Origin: JAAGZL01 sp050291725
Lineage (GTDB): Bacteria; Pseudomonadota; Gammaproteobacteria; Chromatiales; Chromatiaceae
Length of the DNA stretch: 55,890 nucleotides
Reading direction: 5' to 3'
NCBI GenBank assembly: GCA_050291725.1
Contig: JBNKKH010000030.1
Span: 1 to 55,890, forward strand
The position numbers were made by a program, and so were the translations under genes. Within the stretch, counting starts at the first letter, position 1, and every line of letters starts with the position of its first letter. The notes beneath the pieces were generated by a model. It made no database searches. It had not been told where the DNA came from and saw only the letters and a list, made by a program, of their open reading frames with translations. Shown here one piece after another: positions 16,021 through 24,359 of this stretch.

Positions 16021-16871
16021 GCAAGTTGTTCAACGAAACGCTTTACGATGCCCTAAATCAAAGCTTTCGCATTGATAAGGTCTATTTTGAACAGAAGACC
16101 GATCATCAGCATCTTATGATCTTCCACAACGCCTTCCTAGGCCGTGTAATGACACTAGACGGCATTGTTCAGACCACAGAGAAGGATGAGTTCATTTACC
16201 ATGAAATGATGGCCCACGTGCCCATTCTGGCTCACGGCAGTGCTCGTAGTGTGCTGATAATAGGTGGCGGAGACGGTGGTATGTTGCGCGAAGTGGCTAA
16301 ACATACCTCAGTTGAACAGATCACGATGGTGGAGATAGATAATGCCGTGATTGAGATGGCCAAAGCCCATCTGCCCAACCACTCCAACGGGGCCTTTGCG
16401 GATACACGACTGGATCTGATCATTGCTGACGGCATGGATTTCGTACGTGATACCGACAAGCGTTTCGATGTCATCATCTCAGACAGTACCGACCCTATCG
16501 GCCCAGGCGAAGTTCTGTTCACAGAGGACTTCTACGCTCAGTGTAAACGGATATTGAATCCAGGCGGTGTGCTTGCCGCCCAGAACGGTGTCCCCTTCTT
16601 CCAAATCGATGAAGTTCAGCACACTGCCAAGCGCATGGCTCAACACTTTGCAGATCAAACCTTCTACTCAGCAGCGGTCCCCACCTATTATGGCGGAGTA
16701 ATGACCTTTGCCTGGGGTAGTGATGATGCCTCCCTGCGCCGGATTGATATTGCTACCCTGCGCCAACTATTTGAATCATCTGGTATAGCTACTCGCTACT
16801 ATACCCCTGAGATCCACCAGGCCAGCTTCGCCCTGCCCAGATACGTTTTGGATGCCCTAGCGGCTGGATGA
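16017..16871 (+). CDS. speE: Spermidine synthase
   Basis: A 284-residue protein of normal length. Family motifs are clear: TLDGIVQTTEKDEFIYHEMMAH, the SAM-type glycine loop IIGGGDGGMLREV, VEIDNAVIEMAK, and the catalytic region VIISDSTDPIGPGEVLF with the proton-abstracting Asp. It transfers the aminopropyl group from decarboxylated SAM to putrescine in the cytosol. It is coupled to speD by a 4-base overlap and followed by the putrescine-forming gene 3 bases later, so three steps of spermidine synthesis lie in one operon. Confidence 0.97.
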   Translation: MSKLFNETLYDALNQSFRIDKVYFEQKTDHQHLMIFHNAFLGRVMTLDGIVQTTEKDEFIYHEMMAHVPILAHGSARSVLIIGGGDGGMLREVAKHTSVEQITMVEIDNAVIEMAKAHLPNHSNGAFADTRLDLIIADGMDFVRDTDKRFDVIISDSTDPIGPGEVLFTEDFYAQCKRILNPGGVLAAQNGVPFFQIDEVQHTAKRMAQHFADQTFYSAAVPTYYGGVMTFAWGSDDASLRRIDIATLRQLFESSGIATRYYTPEIHQASFALPRYVLDALAAG

Positions 16872-16874
16872 CCC

Positions 16875-18020
16875 TTGAACGAGCGTATCATTCGCTTTGG
16901 CGGCAGTGAGGAGGAGCAAGAGTGCTATCGTGCGCTGGTAGCAGAGCACGGCTCACCTCTGCTGATCCTTGACTGCAATGAACTGCGGAAGCGTTACCGG
17001 CTGTTGCAGAAGCAACTCCCAGGGGCAGACCTCTATTACGCCATCAAGGCCTTCTCTCATCCGGTTGCCCTGGAAGTACTGAGTGAAATGGGGGCACACT
17101 TTGATGTTGCATCTGCAGGTGAAATAGATCTGGTTAGAGATCTGCAAATCAGTGGTAGACGCACTATTCACACCCATCCAATAAAGAAAGATGCAGATAT
17201 AAAGGCAGCCCTCAGGGGAGGCTCTACCACCTTTGTGGTGGATAATATTGATGAGTTAAAAAAGCTCATACCCTACAAACAGCGTATCGGCCTGCTACTG
17301 CGAGTGAGCTTCCGTAGCGATACAGCCAAGGTGGATCTATCGCGCAAATTTGGCTGCACCCCGGAGCAGGTACCGGAACTGGTGCACCAAGCCGCCGAAT
17401 TGGGAGTGCATGTACGCGGTCTTTCATTTCATGTGGGATCGCAGAGCCTCACACCAGACACCCACGTAGATGCCATCAGGCGCTGTGCAGCTCTGATTGA
17501 AAAGATCGAGCAGCGTGAGAACCGCCCTATGGACGTACTGGATATCGGTGGTGGTTTCCCCGTGGACTACGATATGAGCGGTTTCGATGCGGATAACTAC
17601 TTCGCGCCAATACGTACAGCTCTGAATGAACTCCCAGAGCACATCAGCATCATCGCTGAACCAGGGCGCTTCCTTATCGCCCCGGCCGTCACTGGCATCA
17701 GCACCGTAACTGGCAAGGCACGGCGCGGCGAGTATCTCTGGTACTATCTGGATGACGGTATCTACGGCTCCTACAGCGGACAGCTGTTTGACCATACCAC
17801 CTACCCATTACAGATCCTCAATGACTCACCTGAGCGTCAGATATCAATTCTGGCCGGCCCCACCTGTGACAGCATTGATATCATCGCTGAAGATGTGGAA
17901 CTGCCTGAACTGCAGGAGGGAGACCTGGTGATCGGACACATGATGGGTGCCTACACCCATGCCACCGCAACCCGCTTCAATTCGTTGGAAGGGGCTAAAA
18001 TAGTGGTACTTAACAAGTAA
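16875..18020 (+). CDS. Ornithine decarboxylase-like fold-III PLP enzyme
   Basis: 381 residues from a TTG start; the in-frame TGA of speE lies just upstream, so no longer start exists. Alanine-racemase-fold decarboxylase motifs: Lys58 for PLP (LYYAIKAFSHP), the phosphate-binding GGG (DIGGGFPV, about 223-230), EPGRF (272-276), and Cys331 in GPTCDSIDII, the catalytic Cys of ornithine/lysine decarboxylases. HVGSQ (196-200) is also present. It is the eukaryotic-type ODC family, unlike the large E. coli SpeC. Putrescine supply for SpeE is the obvious role; dual lysine/ornithine activity cannot be excluded. Confidence 0.92.
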   Translation: MNERIIRFGGSEEEQECYRALVAEHGSPLLILDCNELRKRYRLLQKQLPGADLYYAIKAFSHPVALEVLSEMGAHFDVASAGEIDLVRDLQISGRRTIHTHPIKKDADIKAALRGGSTTFVVDNIDELKKLIPYKQRIGLLLRVSFRSDTAKVDLSRKFGCTPEQVPELVHQAAELGVHVRGLSFHVGSQSLTPDTHVDAIRRCAALIEKIEQRENRPMDVLDIGGGFPVDYDMSGFDADNYFAPIRTALNELPEHISIIAEPGRFLIAPAVTGISTVTGKARRGEYLWYYLDDGIYGSYSGQLFDHTTYPLQILNDSPERQISILAGPTCDSIDIIAEDVELPELQEGDLVIGHMMGAYTHATATRFNSLEGAKIVVLNK

Positions 18021-18158
18021 CAAAACCAAGTTAAATTTACCAAGATTATCAATTAGCATAGGAAACGGTGAAAGGAGATCGCCGCCGCAGGAGTTGGAAT
18101 TGATGAGTAAGTATGAGTTACGACAGCGTAATTGCAGATGTGTAACTATATGCCCACG

Positions 18159-18860
18159 TCAATCCACTGCTAAATTCGCCGCCAGTGAATCCAGATACCA
18201 GGCAGAGGGTTTGGCTAGAGTTATAGGAAACTCTATACCTTCTCGAATGCGCTGAATGATTTCACGCTTACCATCCCCTGTCGCAATAACAATACGCTCC
18301 CTAGCTGATAACAACCGCGTTAGACCCATAGATATGCGCTCAGGCGGTGGCTTCGGCGCATTAAACACGGCAATGGATGGAGCAGAGTCATCCAGCTGCG
18401 GGGTTGCAGGGAAGAGACTGGCAGTGTGTCCATCCTCCCCCATCCCTAGGATCACCAGATCAAATTGTGGAACATTGTGCAGTATCTGCGCAAAATGGCG
18501 CGCCCCAACTGTAGGACCCAGCTCTCCTGGTATTCGGTGTACATTAGAATCTGGCAGTGCAACATGGGGCAGTAGAAGTTCATCAAGCATTTGGTCATTA
18601 CGTTGAGCATGACCAACTGGTAGGCAGCGCTCATCGGTAAGATAGAGATGAACGTCCTGCCAGGGTAGTTGCCGTTCCCGCAGCCTCAACAGCAGTTTGC
18701 GCGGGCTGGTCCCGCCTGGCAACACCAAGTGAAATACACCCCGCTCTTGCACCGCCTGTTTGAGTGCTTGTTCAACGTGATTGGCAAGCGCATCGGCCAA
18801 CTCCTCACCGTCGGCAAACACCAACCAATCGGCTTCAGCGTATAGGTTTGTGCCAGCCAC
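18159..18860 (-). CDS. pgl: 6-phosphogluconolactonase
   Basis: A 233-residue DevB/SOL-type lactonase. Motifs: LVLPGGTSPRKLLLRL near the N-terminus, HLYLTDERCLPVGHAQRND, LVILGMGEDGHTASLFP and AKPSAWYLD at the end. It hydrolyses 6-phosphogluconolactone to 6-phosphogluconate. The GTG start at 18860 has a Shine-Dalgarno (GAGGGT) and lies inside the end of zwf (26-base overlap), so it is the third gene of gnd-zwf-pgl. Confidence 0.95.
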   Translation of the reverse strand: MAGTNLYAEADWLVFADGEELADALANHVEQALKQAVQERGVFHLVLPGGTSPRKLLLRLRERQLPWQDVHLYLTDERCLPVGHAQRNDQMLDELLLPHVALPDSNVHRIPGELGPTVGARHFAQILHNVPQFDLVILGMGEDGHTASLFPATPQLDDSAPSIAVFNAPKPPPERISMGLTRLLSARERIVIATGDGKREIIQRIREGIEFPITLAKPSAWYLDSLAANLAVD

Positions 18861-20349
18861 TAGCGCACCCTTCTAACAACTGTTCCATACCCGGAACGGA
18901 GCAAGAACCGGCAGAATACTCTGGAATGCCAGAGCGATCTTTCCAGTTCTGTAATATTGGCTCTACAATCTTCCAAGACTCTTCGATCTCATCTGCCCTA
19001 GAAAATAGAGTTGAATCTCCTGTCAAGACATCCTGCAGCAGAATCTCATAAGCATCGTAAATGTGGCCCTCTTCGCTCTTATAAGGAGAGTGTAGGACCA
19101 TGCGCTGCATATCCATGGTAAGGCCTGGCTCCTTTGCGTTCATGTGTAGAAACATCCCCTCGTCTGGTTGTAGACGAAAAACCAGGGAGTTTGGCTTGGT
19201 GAACGCGCCCTGCTCTGCAAAGAAGTTGTGGGGGGGCTCACGAAAACGAATTACCACTTCAGACATCTTCTCCTGCATGCGTTTTCCACTCCATAGAATG
19301 AACGGCACACCACGCCAGCGCCAGTTATCTATGTAAAACTTAACTGCAGCAAAGGTTTCAGTCACAGACTCTGGAGCTACCCCCGGTTCACTTCTGTAGG
19401 CTGGAAGTTCAGTGCCAGCTGCATTCTCTCCTGAGCCATACTGGGCCGCTAGTGTATGGCAATCGACCATATCTGGAGCCATGGGACGCACTGCTCTGAG
19501 TACTTTAACCTTCTCATCTCTAATATCGTCTGCGCTAAAATCTACCGGCGGCTCCATAGCCACCAGAGTCATAACCTGCATTAGATGACTTTGAATCATA
19601 TCGCGCAGAGCACCGCTCTTCTCATAGTATGGTGCGCGATACTCTACCCCCAGCGTCTCAGCAGCGAATATCTGTACATGATCGATATAGTTTCGGTTCC
19701 ACAATGGCTCCAAAATAGCATTGGCAAAGCGAAACACAAACAGATTCTGCACGCTCTCTTTGCCGAGATAGTGATCTATGCGATAGATCTGAGACTCATC
19801 AAACTGTTCCCACAGCGACCGGTTTAGACTAACAGCTGTTGCGGTATCTCTACCAAATGGCTTCTCTATGACAATGCGCCGATAACCATCCTGCTCACTA
19901 GCCAGCCCCGACTCCCCCAATCCCTGCGCAACCTGGGCATACCATCTAGGAGGCACTGCGCAATAAAATAGGGCGTTGGTTACCCCATCATGTTGTTCAA
20001 GACTTGCAGCAATGCGCTGGTAGGTTTCCGGGTCCTCTAACACCCCTTCTACTGGAACCAATAGAGAGAGGAAATTATTAATAGCATCTTCACTCAGTTC
20101 AGAGCCACCGTATTGACGTAGTGCGTCGCCCATAGCCTCTACCCACTGGTCTGCATTTTTACGTACCACGCCAATGATGCGGCTATCGGGATGTACCAGA
20201 TTACACCGCAGCATGCGAGTAAGAGCCGGTATCAATTTGCGCTTGGAAAGATCGCCAGTAGCTCCAAATATTACAATATTGGACGGTGGCGGATGGGAGT
20301 TTGCAAGGCAGTAATCTAGTGAGCCATCCTGGGGCAAGGTAATCTGCAT
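18835..20349 (-). CDS. zwf: Glucose-6-phosphate 1-dehydrogenase
   Basis: 504 residues. The NADP-binding motif IVIFGATGDLSKRKLIPAL is near residue 25, the EKPFGRD block follows, and the active-site signature RIDHYLGKE contains the substrate-binding Lys and catalytic His. It oxidises glucose-6-phosphate to the lactone with NAD(P)+, the entry step of the oxidative pentose phosphate or Entner-Doudoroff route. It starts 3 bases after gnd stops and overlaps pgl. Confidence 0.98.
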   Translation of the reverse strand: MQITLPQDGSLDYCLANSHPPPSNIVIFGATGDLSKRKLIPALTRMLRCNLVHPDSRIIGVVRKNADQWVEAMGDALRQYGGSELSEDAINNFLSLLVPVEGVLEDPETYQRIAASLEQHDGVTNALFYCAVPPRWYAQVAQGLGESGLASEQDGYRRIVIEKPFGRDTATAVSLNRSLWEQFDESQIYRIDHYLGKESVQNLFVFRFANAILEPLWNRNYIDHVQIFAAETLGVEYRAPYYEKSGALRDMIQSHLMQVMTLVAMEPPVDFSADDIRDEKVKVLRAVRPMAPDMVDCHTLAAQYGSGENAAGTELPAYRSEPGVAPESVTETFAAVKFYIDNWRWRGVPFILWSGKRMQEKMSEVVIRFREPPHNFFAEQGAFTKPNSLVFRLQPDEGMFLHMNAKEPGLTMDMQRMVLHSPYKSEEGHIYDAYEILLQDVLTGDSTLFSRADEIEESWKIVEPILQNWKDRSGIPEYSAGSCSVPGMEQLLEGCASGWHKPIR

Positions 20350-20352
20350 GAC

Positions 20353-21273
20353 CTATCCTTTATCCGAGCTCTTCACCGCATGTCCACCAAAGCCTGCTCG
20401 CATAGCTGCCAACAGGCGACCGGCAAATGATGAATCCTGACGGCTGCGAAAACGCATCATCAAAGCTAATGAAAGCACGGGGGCTGGTATTGCCGAGTCT
20501 ATTGACTCATGCACGGTCCAGCGCCCTTCTCCCGAATCCGCAACCCAATCCTCAAGCTGTTCTAACGCAGGATCTTCACTCAGGGCATCGGCGGTCAAAT
20601 CCAATAACCATGAGCGTACCACGCTACCATGTTGCCAGATCTGGGATACTTGATGCAGATCCAACCCAAACTCATCCTTTGCCTGCATCAGCTCAAAGCC
20701 CTCTGCCAGGGACTGCATCATTCCGTATTCAATACCGTTGTGGATCATCTTTACAAAATGGCCAGATCCGACCGGACCTACATGGCCCCAACCCTTATCC
20801 GCTGCAGGAGCCAAGGTTTCCAGTGCTGGCTTGATCAGCTTCACAGCCTGTTTACTGCCACCCACCATCATGGAGTATCCATTATCCAGTCCCCACACCC
20901 CACCTGAGGTTCCTGCATCCACAAACTCAACTCCCCGTGACGACAACTCCTCACCACGGCGTATGGACTCATGATAATTGGAGTTACCGCCGTCTATGAT
21001 CACATCACCGGTTGAGGCACCTGCCTGTAGAAGATCCTCTATCGCTGCATCGACCACAGTATGGGGAATCATCAGCCACAATGCCCGCGGCGGCTCCAGC
21101 TTGGCAACTAACTCTTCCAGAGAACTTGTAGCAACAACACCCTCCTGCTCATTGGCAAGATCCTCAGCCACATCTAGCGTTCGGTTAAATACCACCACCT
21201 CATGCCCTTCTCGCGCCAGGCGACGTGCCATATTTGCCCCCATACGCCCTAAACCGATGATTGCCAGTTTCAT
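20353..21273 (-). CDS. gnd: 6-phosphogluconate dehydrogenase, short (GndA/YqeC) type
   Basis: 306 residues, the short form of the enzyme (about 300) rather than the 470-residue E. coli type. The Rossmann motif GLGRMGANMARRL is at residue 7. DGGNSNYHES and VDAGTSGGVWGLDNGYSMMVGG are the substrate-binding blocks, and HFVKMIHNGIEYGMMQ carries the catalytic Lys. It converts 6-phosphogluconate to ribulose-5-phosphate. The short forms are often NAD-preferring. First gene of the gnd-zwf-pgl operon, with Shine-Dalgarno AGGAGAG before the ATG. Confidence 0.95.
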   Translation of the reverse strand: MKLAIIGLGRMGANMARRLAREGHEVVVFNRTLDVAEDLANEQEGVVATSSLEELVAKLEPPRALWLMIPHTVVDAAIEDLLQAGASTGDVIIDGGNSNYHESIRRGEELSSRGVEFVDAGTSGGVWGLDNGYSMMVGGSKQAVKLIKPALETLAPAADKGWGHVGPVGSGHFVKMIHNGIEYGMMQSLAEGFELMQAKDEFGLDLHQVSQIWQHGSVVRSWLLDLTADALSEDPALEQLEDWVADSGEGRWTVHESIDSAIPAPVLSLALMMRFRSRQDSSFAGRLLAAMRAGFGGHAVKSSDKG

Positions 21274-21434
21274 ATTGCTCTCCTAACCAATTATGTAATT
21301 TGCTACTTTAAGTAATTGGATACTATCTCAAAGTAGTTTTAATCATTTCTTAAAATCTTACTTAAAAATCAAAAAAAGTATGCATAAACCTACCCCAAAT
21401 TATTTGGCGATTATAACCAACATACACTTTTAAC

Positions 21435-21460
21435 AAAAAACCCGCCATACCGGCGGGTTT
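21435..21460 (-). terminator. Rho-independent terminator
   Basis: CCCGCC (21441-21446) and GGCGGG (21452-21457), flanked by A and T runs, form a hairpin with extended A-T pairing. On the minus strand it is followed by TTTTTTGTT. It lies about 25 bases after the stop of the PEP-CTERM remnant, whose original terminator it probably is. Confidence 0.85.
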
Positions 21461-21484
21461 TATTGCTAACGCTTGTTTGTTAAA

Positions 21485-21679
21485 TCAGGCTGCTAATTTT
21501 TTACGTTTGGACATTCCGAATACACCGAGCAATCCTGAACCTAAGAGCCATACTGCCACAGGAAGCGGCCCAGGAGCGCTATCTACGCCTTCAAGGTTAA
21601 CTCTCAAGTATGTTCCCATATTAGGATGACTCGGCTGCTGCAATCCTGGTCTGTGTAGACTGTTTAAGATTACTAAGTA
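21485..21679 (-). pseudogene. C-terminal remnant of a PEP-CTERM (VPLPA-type) protein
   Basis: An open minus-strand frame with no convincing start reads ...HPNMGTYLRVNLEGVDSAPGP, then LPVAVWLLGSGLLGVFG, then MSKRKKLAA and stop. Pro-Leu-Pro, a hydrophobic helix with GSGLLG and a short basic tail are the hallmarks of the exosortase sorting signal (PEP-CTERM, VPLPA variant). The frame is closed by TAA at 21680-21682, just next to the HD-GYP gene, so the N-terminal part of the gene is lost. A terminator follows. Confidence 0.7.
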
Positions 21680-21690
21680 TTAAGATTAAT

Positions 21691-22713
21691 TCAAATCCTA
21701 TATCCCTTCTCCTGAAACAACCGCAGCGCTGCATCAACAACATCTGGATCATATTTCACTCCACGCCCACTCTTAACCTCTTCTAGCGCACAATCAATAC
21801 CAAGACTATCGCGATAAGGCCTATGCGAAGCCATTGCCTCAATGGTATCGGCCACTGAAATAATACGAGCTTCCAGAAGAATATCGTCGCTCAAACCCTG
21901 GGGATAACCTGACCCATCGATTTTTTCATGATGCTGAAGTACGATCTGAGCAATCGGCCAGGGGAAATCTATCCCTTTCAGAACATCATAACCACGTTCC
22001 GGATGTAGTTTGATCAATGAGAATTCCAGTTCACTGAGTTCTCCTGGTTTAGACAGAATCTCGGTAGGAATACTTATTTTCCCTACATCGTGCACAACAG
22101 CTGCTAGATTTATCCCCTCAATCATGTTGTCAGGCAAATTCATTTCCCTAGCAATTGTCTCGGCCAAGTGGGCTACCTGACTTTGATGACCAGAGGTGTA
22201 GGGGTCGCGCTGCTCAACCACTGTAGCTAGAGCTGCAACTGACTCCAGTAGATTTTTTTTCAATCTGCGCTCACTTTCTAGTAGTGACTCAGTACGTTTC
22301 CACACCATATCTTCCAGATTATGGCGTAGATGATGTAGTTCCAGGTGAGTATTAACTCGCGCCAATAGCTCTTCACGTTGAAATGGCTTAGTTACATAAT
22401 CAACCCCACCAAGATCAAAACCTTTTAGCTTCTCTGCCATCTCGGAAAGAGCACTAACGAAAATCACCGGTATATCTTTTAAGCTTGAATTCTGCTTCAG
22501 GCGTCGACACACCTCAAAGCCATCCATATCTGGCATATTAATATCAAGTAGTACTAGCTGTGGTGGTTCAGACACTGCAGCACTAAGGGCAAGTTCGCCA
22601 TTAATTGCAGAACGAACCTGATAGCCCTCATCAGCTAGAATATCTGTAAGAAGACGCAGTGATGCTGGAGTGTCATCAACCGCTAGAATATATTCGTTGT
22701 CACCATTAATCAT
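21691..22713 (-). CDS. HD-GYP response regulator (c-di-GMP phosphodiesterase type)
   Basis: 340 residues. A CheY-like receiver comes first (D13/D14 acidic pair, D57 in LLDINMPDMDG, K109 in YVTKPF), then a coiled linker (MVWKRTESLLESERRLKKN), then an HD-GYP domain. In the latter, His208-Asp209 form the HD pair (AAVVHDVGKISIP), and HHEKIDGSGYPQGL (261-274) carries the second metal site and the GYP signature. All expected metal ligands appear present, so it should hydrolyse c-di-GMP in response to phosphorylation. No kinase gene is adjacent. Confidence 0.93.
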   Translation of the reverse strand: MINGDNEYILAVDDTPASLRLLTDILADEGYQVRSAINGELALSAAVSEPPQLVLLDINMPDMDGFEVCRRLKQNSSLKDIPVIFVSALSEMAEKLKGFDLGGVDYVTKPFQREELLARVNTHLELHHLRHNLEDMVWKRTESLLESERRLKKNLLESVAALATVVEQRDPYTSGHQSQVAHLAETIAREMNLPDNMIEGINLAAVVHDVGKISIPTEILSKPGELSELEFSLIKLHPERGYDVLKGIDFPWPIAQIVLQHHEKIDGSGYPQGLSDDILLEARIISVADTIEAMASHRPYRDSLGIDCALEEVKSGRGVKYDPDVVDAALRLFQEKGYRI

Positions 22714-23246
22714 GGATATCTCATCGCCTCATTTCAATTGATGCATGTCCACAAACCTAACTTAGTTAGCAAAACTCTGGATACTTACCATAACTTAATA
22801 CTAACTAAAATCTCAGTGAACTCACACAACTATACTTCATTATCACATAATTATAGAACGGCGAAGAAAGCTTGGCAGCTTGCGTTGCGACAATGAGCCG
22901 GAAATCATCAGCTATAACCTGAAGAAATTAGTGGGAAATAGCAAAACACAATATGTAATATTTAATGCTTAATTTGATAAACATCTAAATATGTATGAAT
23001 GAACTTTGTCTACATCTTCCCGTGTAAAGGCCTAATCTACTGGATTGTTTAAATATTCACTATTGAAGCAACATCAATATTGGTGCAACTGTTTATCAAT
23101 ATGGAAAAATATAGACCTAATAGGGGGAATTAAGGGGTAATCACCAGTTATTAAAAACCAGTGAAATAGTAGCTGTTTTAGGAGGTGGTGATGGCACTAG
23201 GGGGAATCTAATAACCAAGGAAAAATAAGAGGAAGGTTCCCAGGAA
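22714..23246. other. Non-coding gap upstream of the HD-GYP gene
   Basis: No supported gene is seen. It includes an open but startless stretch (22859-22972) and a G-rich double motif, TAGGGGGAATTAAGGGGTAA at 23121-23140, followed by imperfect inverted repeats. It presumably contains the promoter of the HD-GYP gene. Confidence 0.4.
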
Positions 23247-23271
23247 GCGGGGCAATTATCAACTACCCCGC
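23247..23271 (-). terminator. Hairpin downstream of the DUF2892 gene
   Basis: GCGGGG (23247-23252) pairs with CCCCGC (23266-23271) around a 13-base loop, 19 bases after the stop codon at 23291. There is no U-tract, so it is a weak or Rho-assisted terminator at best. Confidence 0.4.
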
Positions 23272-23290
23272 AACCAGGATATTGCAGCTA

Positions 23291-23482
23291 TTAATCCTGC
23301 TCTGTCTTGCAGGTGCTAAAACCGATCAACGGATAGGCTGGGCACCAGCCTATAGCTGCAGTGAAAAGAGGAACGATGCCAATGGCGCCCCACCAGTTCT
23401 GAGCTACAACACCCCAGGCAATCAATCCCAGGCCAACTACCAAGCGTAAAATGCGGTCAATTCCACCAACGTTCTGTTTCAT
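23291..23482 (-). CDS. DUF2892 (YgaP-type) inner-membrane protein
   Basis: 63 residues from the ATG at 23482, chosen because of the GGAG Shine-Dalgarno 6-7 bases upstream and because MKQNVGGIDRILRLVVG is the family start. Two membrane helices (LRLVVGLGLIAWGVVA and WGAIGIVPLFTAAIGWCPAYPLIG) and a conserved Cys pair (GWCPAYPLIGFSTC) are the DUF2892 signature. The same domain forms the membrane part of rhodanese YgaP in E. coli. Here it stands alone, after a Crp/Fnr-type regulator and behind a palindromic operator at 23584. A role in sulfide or redox stress is plausible but not shown. Confidence 0.88.
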   Translation of the reverse strand: MKQNVGGIDRILRLVVGLGLIAWGVVAQNWWGAIGIVPLFTAAIGWCPAYPLIGFSTCKTEQD

Positions 23483-23556
23483 AATGATCTCCAAATTAAC
23501 TACCACCAAGGGCGTCAACCCTACTAAATATACTGATTGACGGTTTATAGGTAATA

Positions 23557-23562
23557 AAGATA
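23557..23562 (-). promoter_or_regulatory. Possible -10 element of the DUF2892 gene
   Basis: TATCTT on the minus strand stands about 30 bases downstream of the centre of the palindrome at 23584-23598. That places the palindrome near -40, the usual position for a class II Crp/Fnr-activated promoter. The element is weak, and no -35 box is needed for such promoters. Confidence 0.35.
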
Positions 23563-23583
23563 GACCTATCTGCACAGCTTGTC

Positions 23584-23598
23584 TGTGACTATGTCACA
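23584..23598. promoter_or_regulatory. Crp/Fnr-type palindromic operator
   Basis: TGTGACTATGTCACA is a perfect inverted repeat (arms TGTGAC/GTCACA, 3-base spacer). It resembles a Crp half-site pair but with altered spacing. It lies between the Crp/Fnr-family gene and the DUF2892 gene, about 100 bases before the latter. Binding by the neighbouring regulator is an inference. Confidence 0.6.
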
Positions 23599-23604
23599 CA
23601 GGAG

Positions 23605-24285
23605 TTACATTAGGGCTCTGCTTTGCAGTTGTATTTTGTCCACGATCTCCACTGAACCACGCCCCACTTGAATAAGTCCTTTGCTATCAAAATCTTTAAG
23701 GATTCGGCTCACCACCTCGCGGGAGGTGCCAAGATCTGATGCCATGAGTTGATGGGTGATTTCAATACGCTGGCCGTCTTGCTGGCAGTGCTGTATCAAA
23801 TAGTCGGCAATACGCTGGTCCATACGACGAAATACCACCTCCTCCACCAGACTGATGATATCCGCCATGCGGTGAGCCACCAGTCCGAACACATAGTCGC
23901 GCCACAGGACTGACTCGGCCAGCCACTGCCTGATCTGATTAGCTGGGATCACAACGGCTTCCACCGGCTCTTCACAAACGGCGAAGGCAGGAAAAGGCAG
24001 CTGACTAAGGATACAGGAAGCAGTCAATATACAGCTTTCACCTCGTCCAATACGGTAAAGAGTAATCTCCCTGCCGCTCTCCCCAAGTTTGTATATGCGA
24101 GCGGTTCCGCTCAGCACCAGAGCCAGATGAGCACATTCGTCCCCTTGGTTACAGATATTCTGCCCAGATTCCAGGTGCGCAACTGCAGCCATCTGCATAA
24201 ACTGTCCACGTACAGATGCGTCTGCCTGGGACAGGAAACTGAAAGCCGCAAGTATATCTTCGATTGTCTTATTATCAGAAATCAC
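23605..24285 (-). CDS. Crp/Fnr-family transcriptional regulator
   Basis: 226 residues. A cyclic-nucleotide-type beta-roll (NICNQGDECAHLALVLSGTARIYKLGESGREITLYRIGRGESC in outline, about 45-90), a dimerisation helix, and a C-terminal helix-turn-helix with recognition helix TSREVVSRILKDF (about 190-203). It lacks the N-terminal Fnr Cys cluster and a clear cAMP pocket, so its signal is unknown. Cysteines inside the sensor domain (NICNQGDEC, ESCILTASC) could sense redox state. TSREVVSR is the form found in Fnr/Dnr-like regulators. It is followed by its probable target, the DUF2892 gene. Confidence 0.9.
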   Translation of the reverse strand: MISDNKTIEDILAAFSFLSQADASVRGQFMQMAAVAHLESGQNICNQGDECAHLALVLSGTARIYKLGESGREITLYRIGRGESCILTASCILSQLPFPAFAVCEEPVEAVVIPANQIRQWLAESVLWRDYVFGLVAHRMADIISLVEEVVFRRMDQRIADYLIQHCQQDGQRIEITHQLMASDLGTSREVVSRILKDFDSKGLIQVGRGSVEIVDKIQLQSRALM

Positions 24286-24359
24286 GTCACACCGCCAAAT
24301 GGAATAGAAGCTATGTATTTTATAGAAAAACAGGAGAAATGAGCAGCTATAAGATTAGT

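Noticed and set aside
18020..18158. Possible riboswitch-like or small gene after the ornithine decarboxylase (GGTGAAAGGAGATCG region)
   Set aside because: It lacks the conserved core of any riboswitch I know, and the only open frame starting there runs antisense into pgl.
22859..22972. Startless 37-codon open frame (ending KKLVGNSKTQYVIFNA)
   Set aside because: No start codon, no Shine-Dalgarno and no match I recognise; may be a gene scrap but is not supported.
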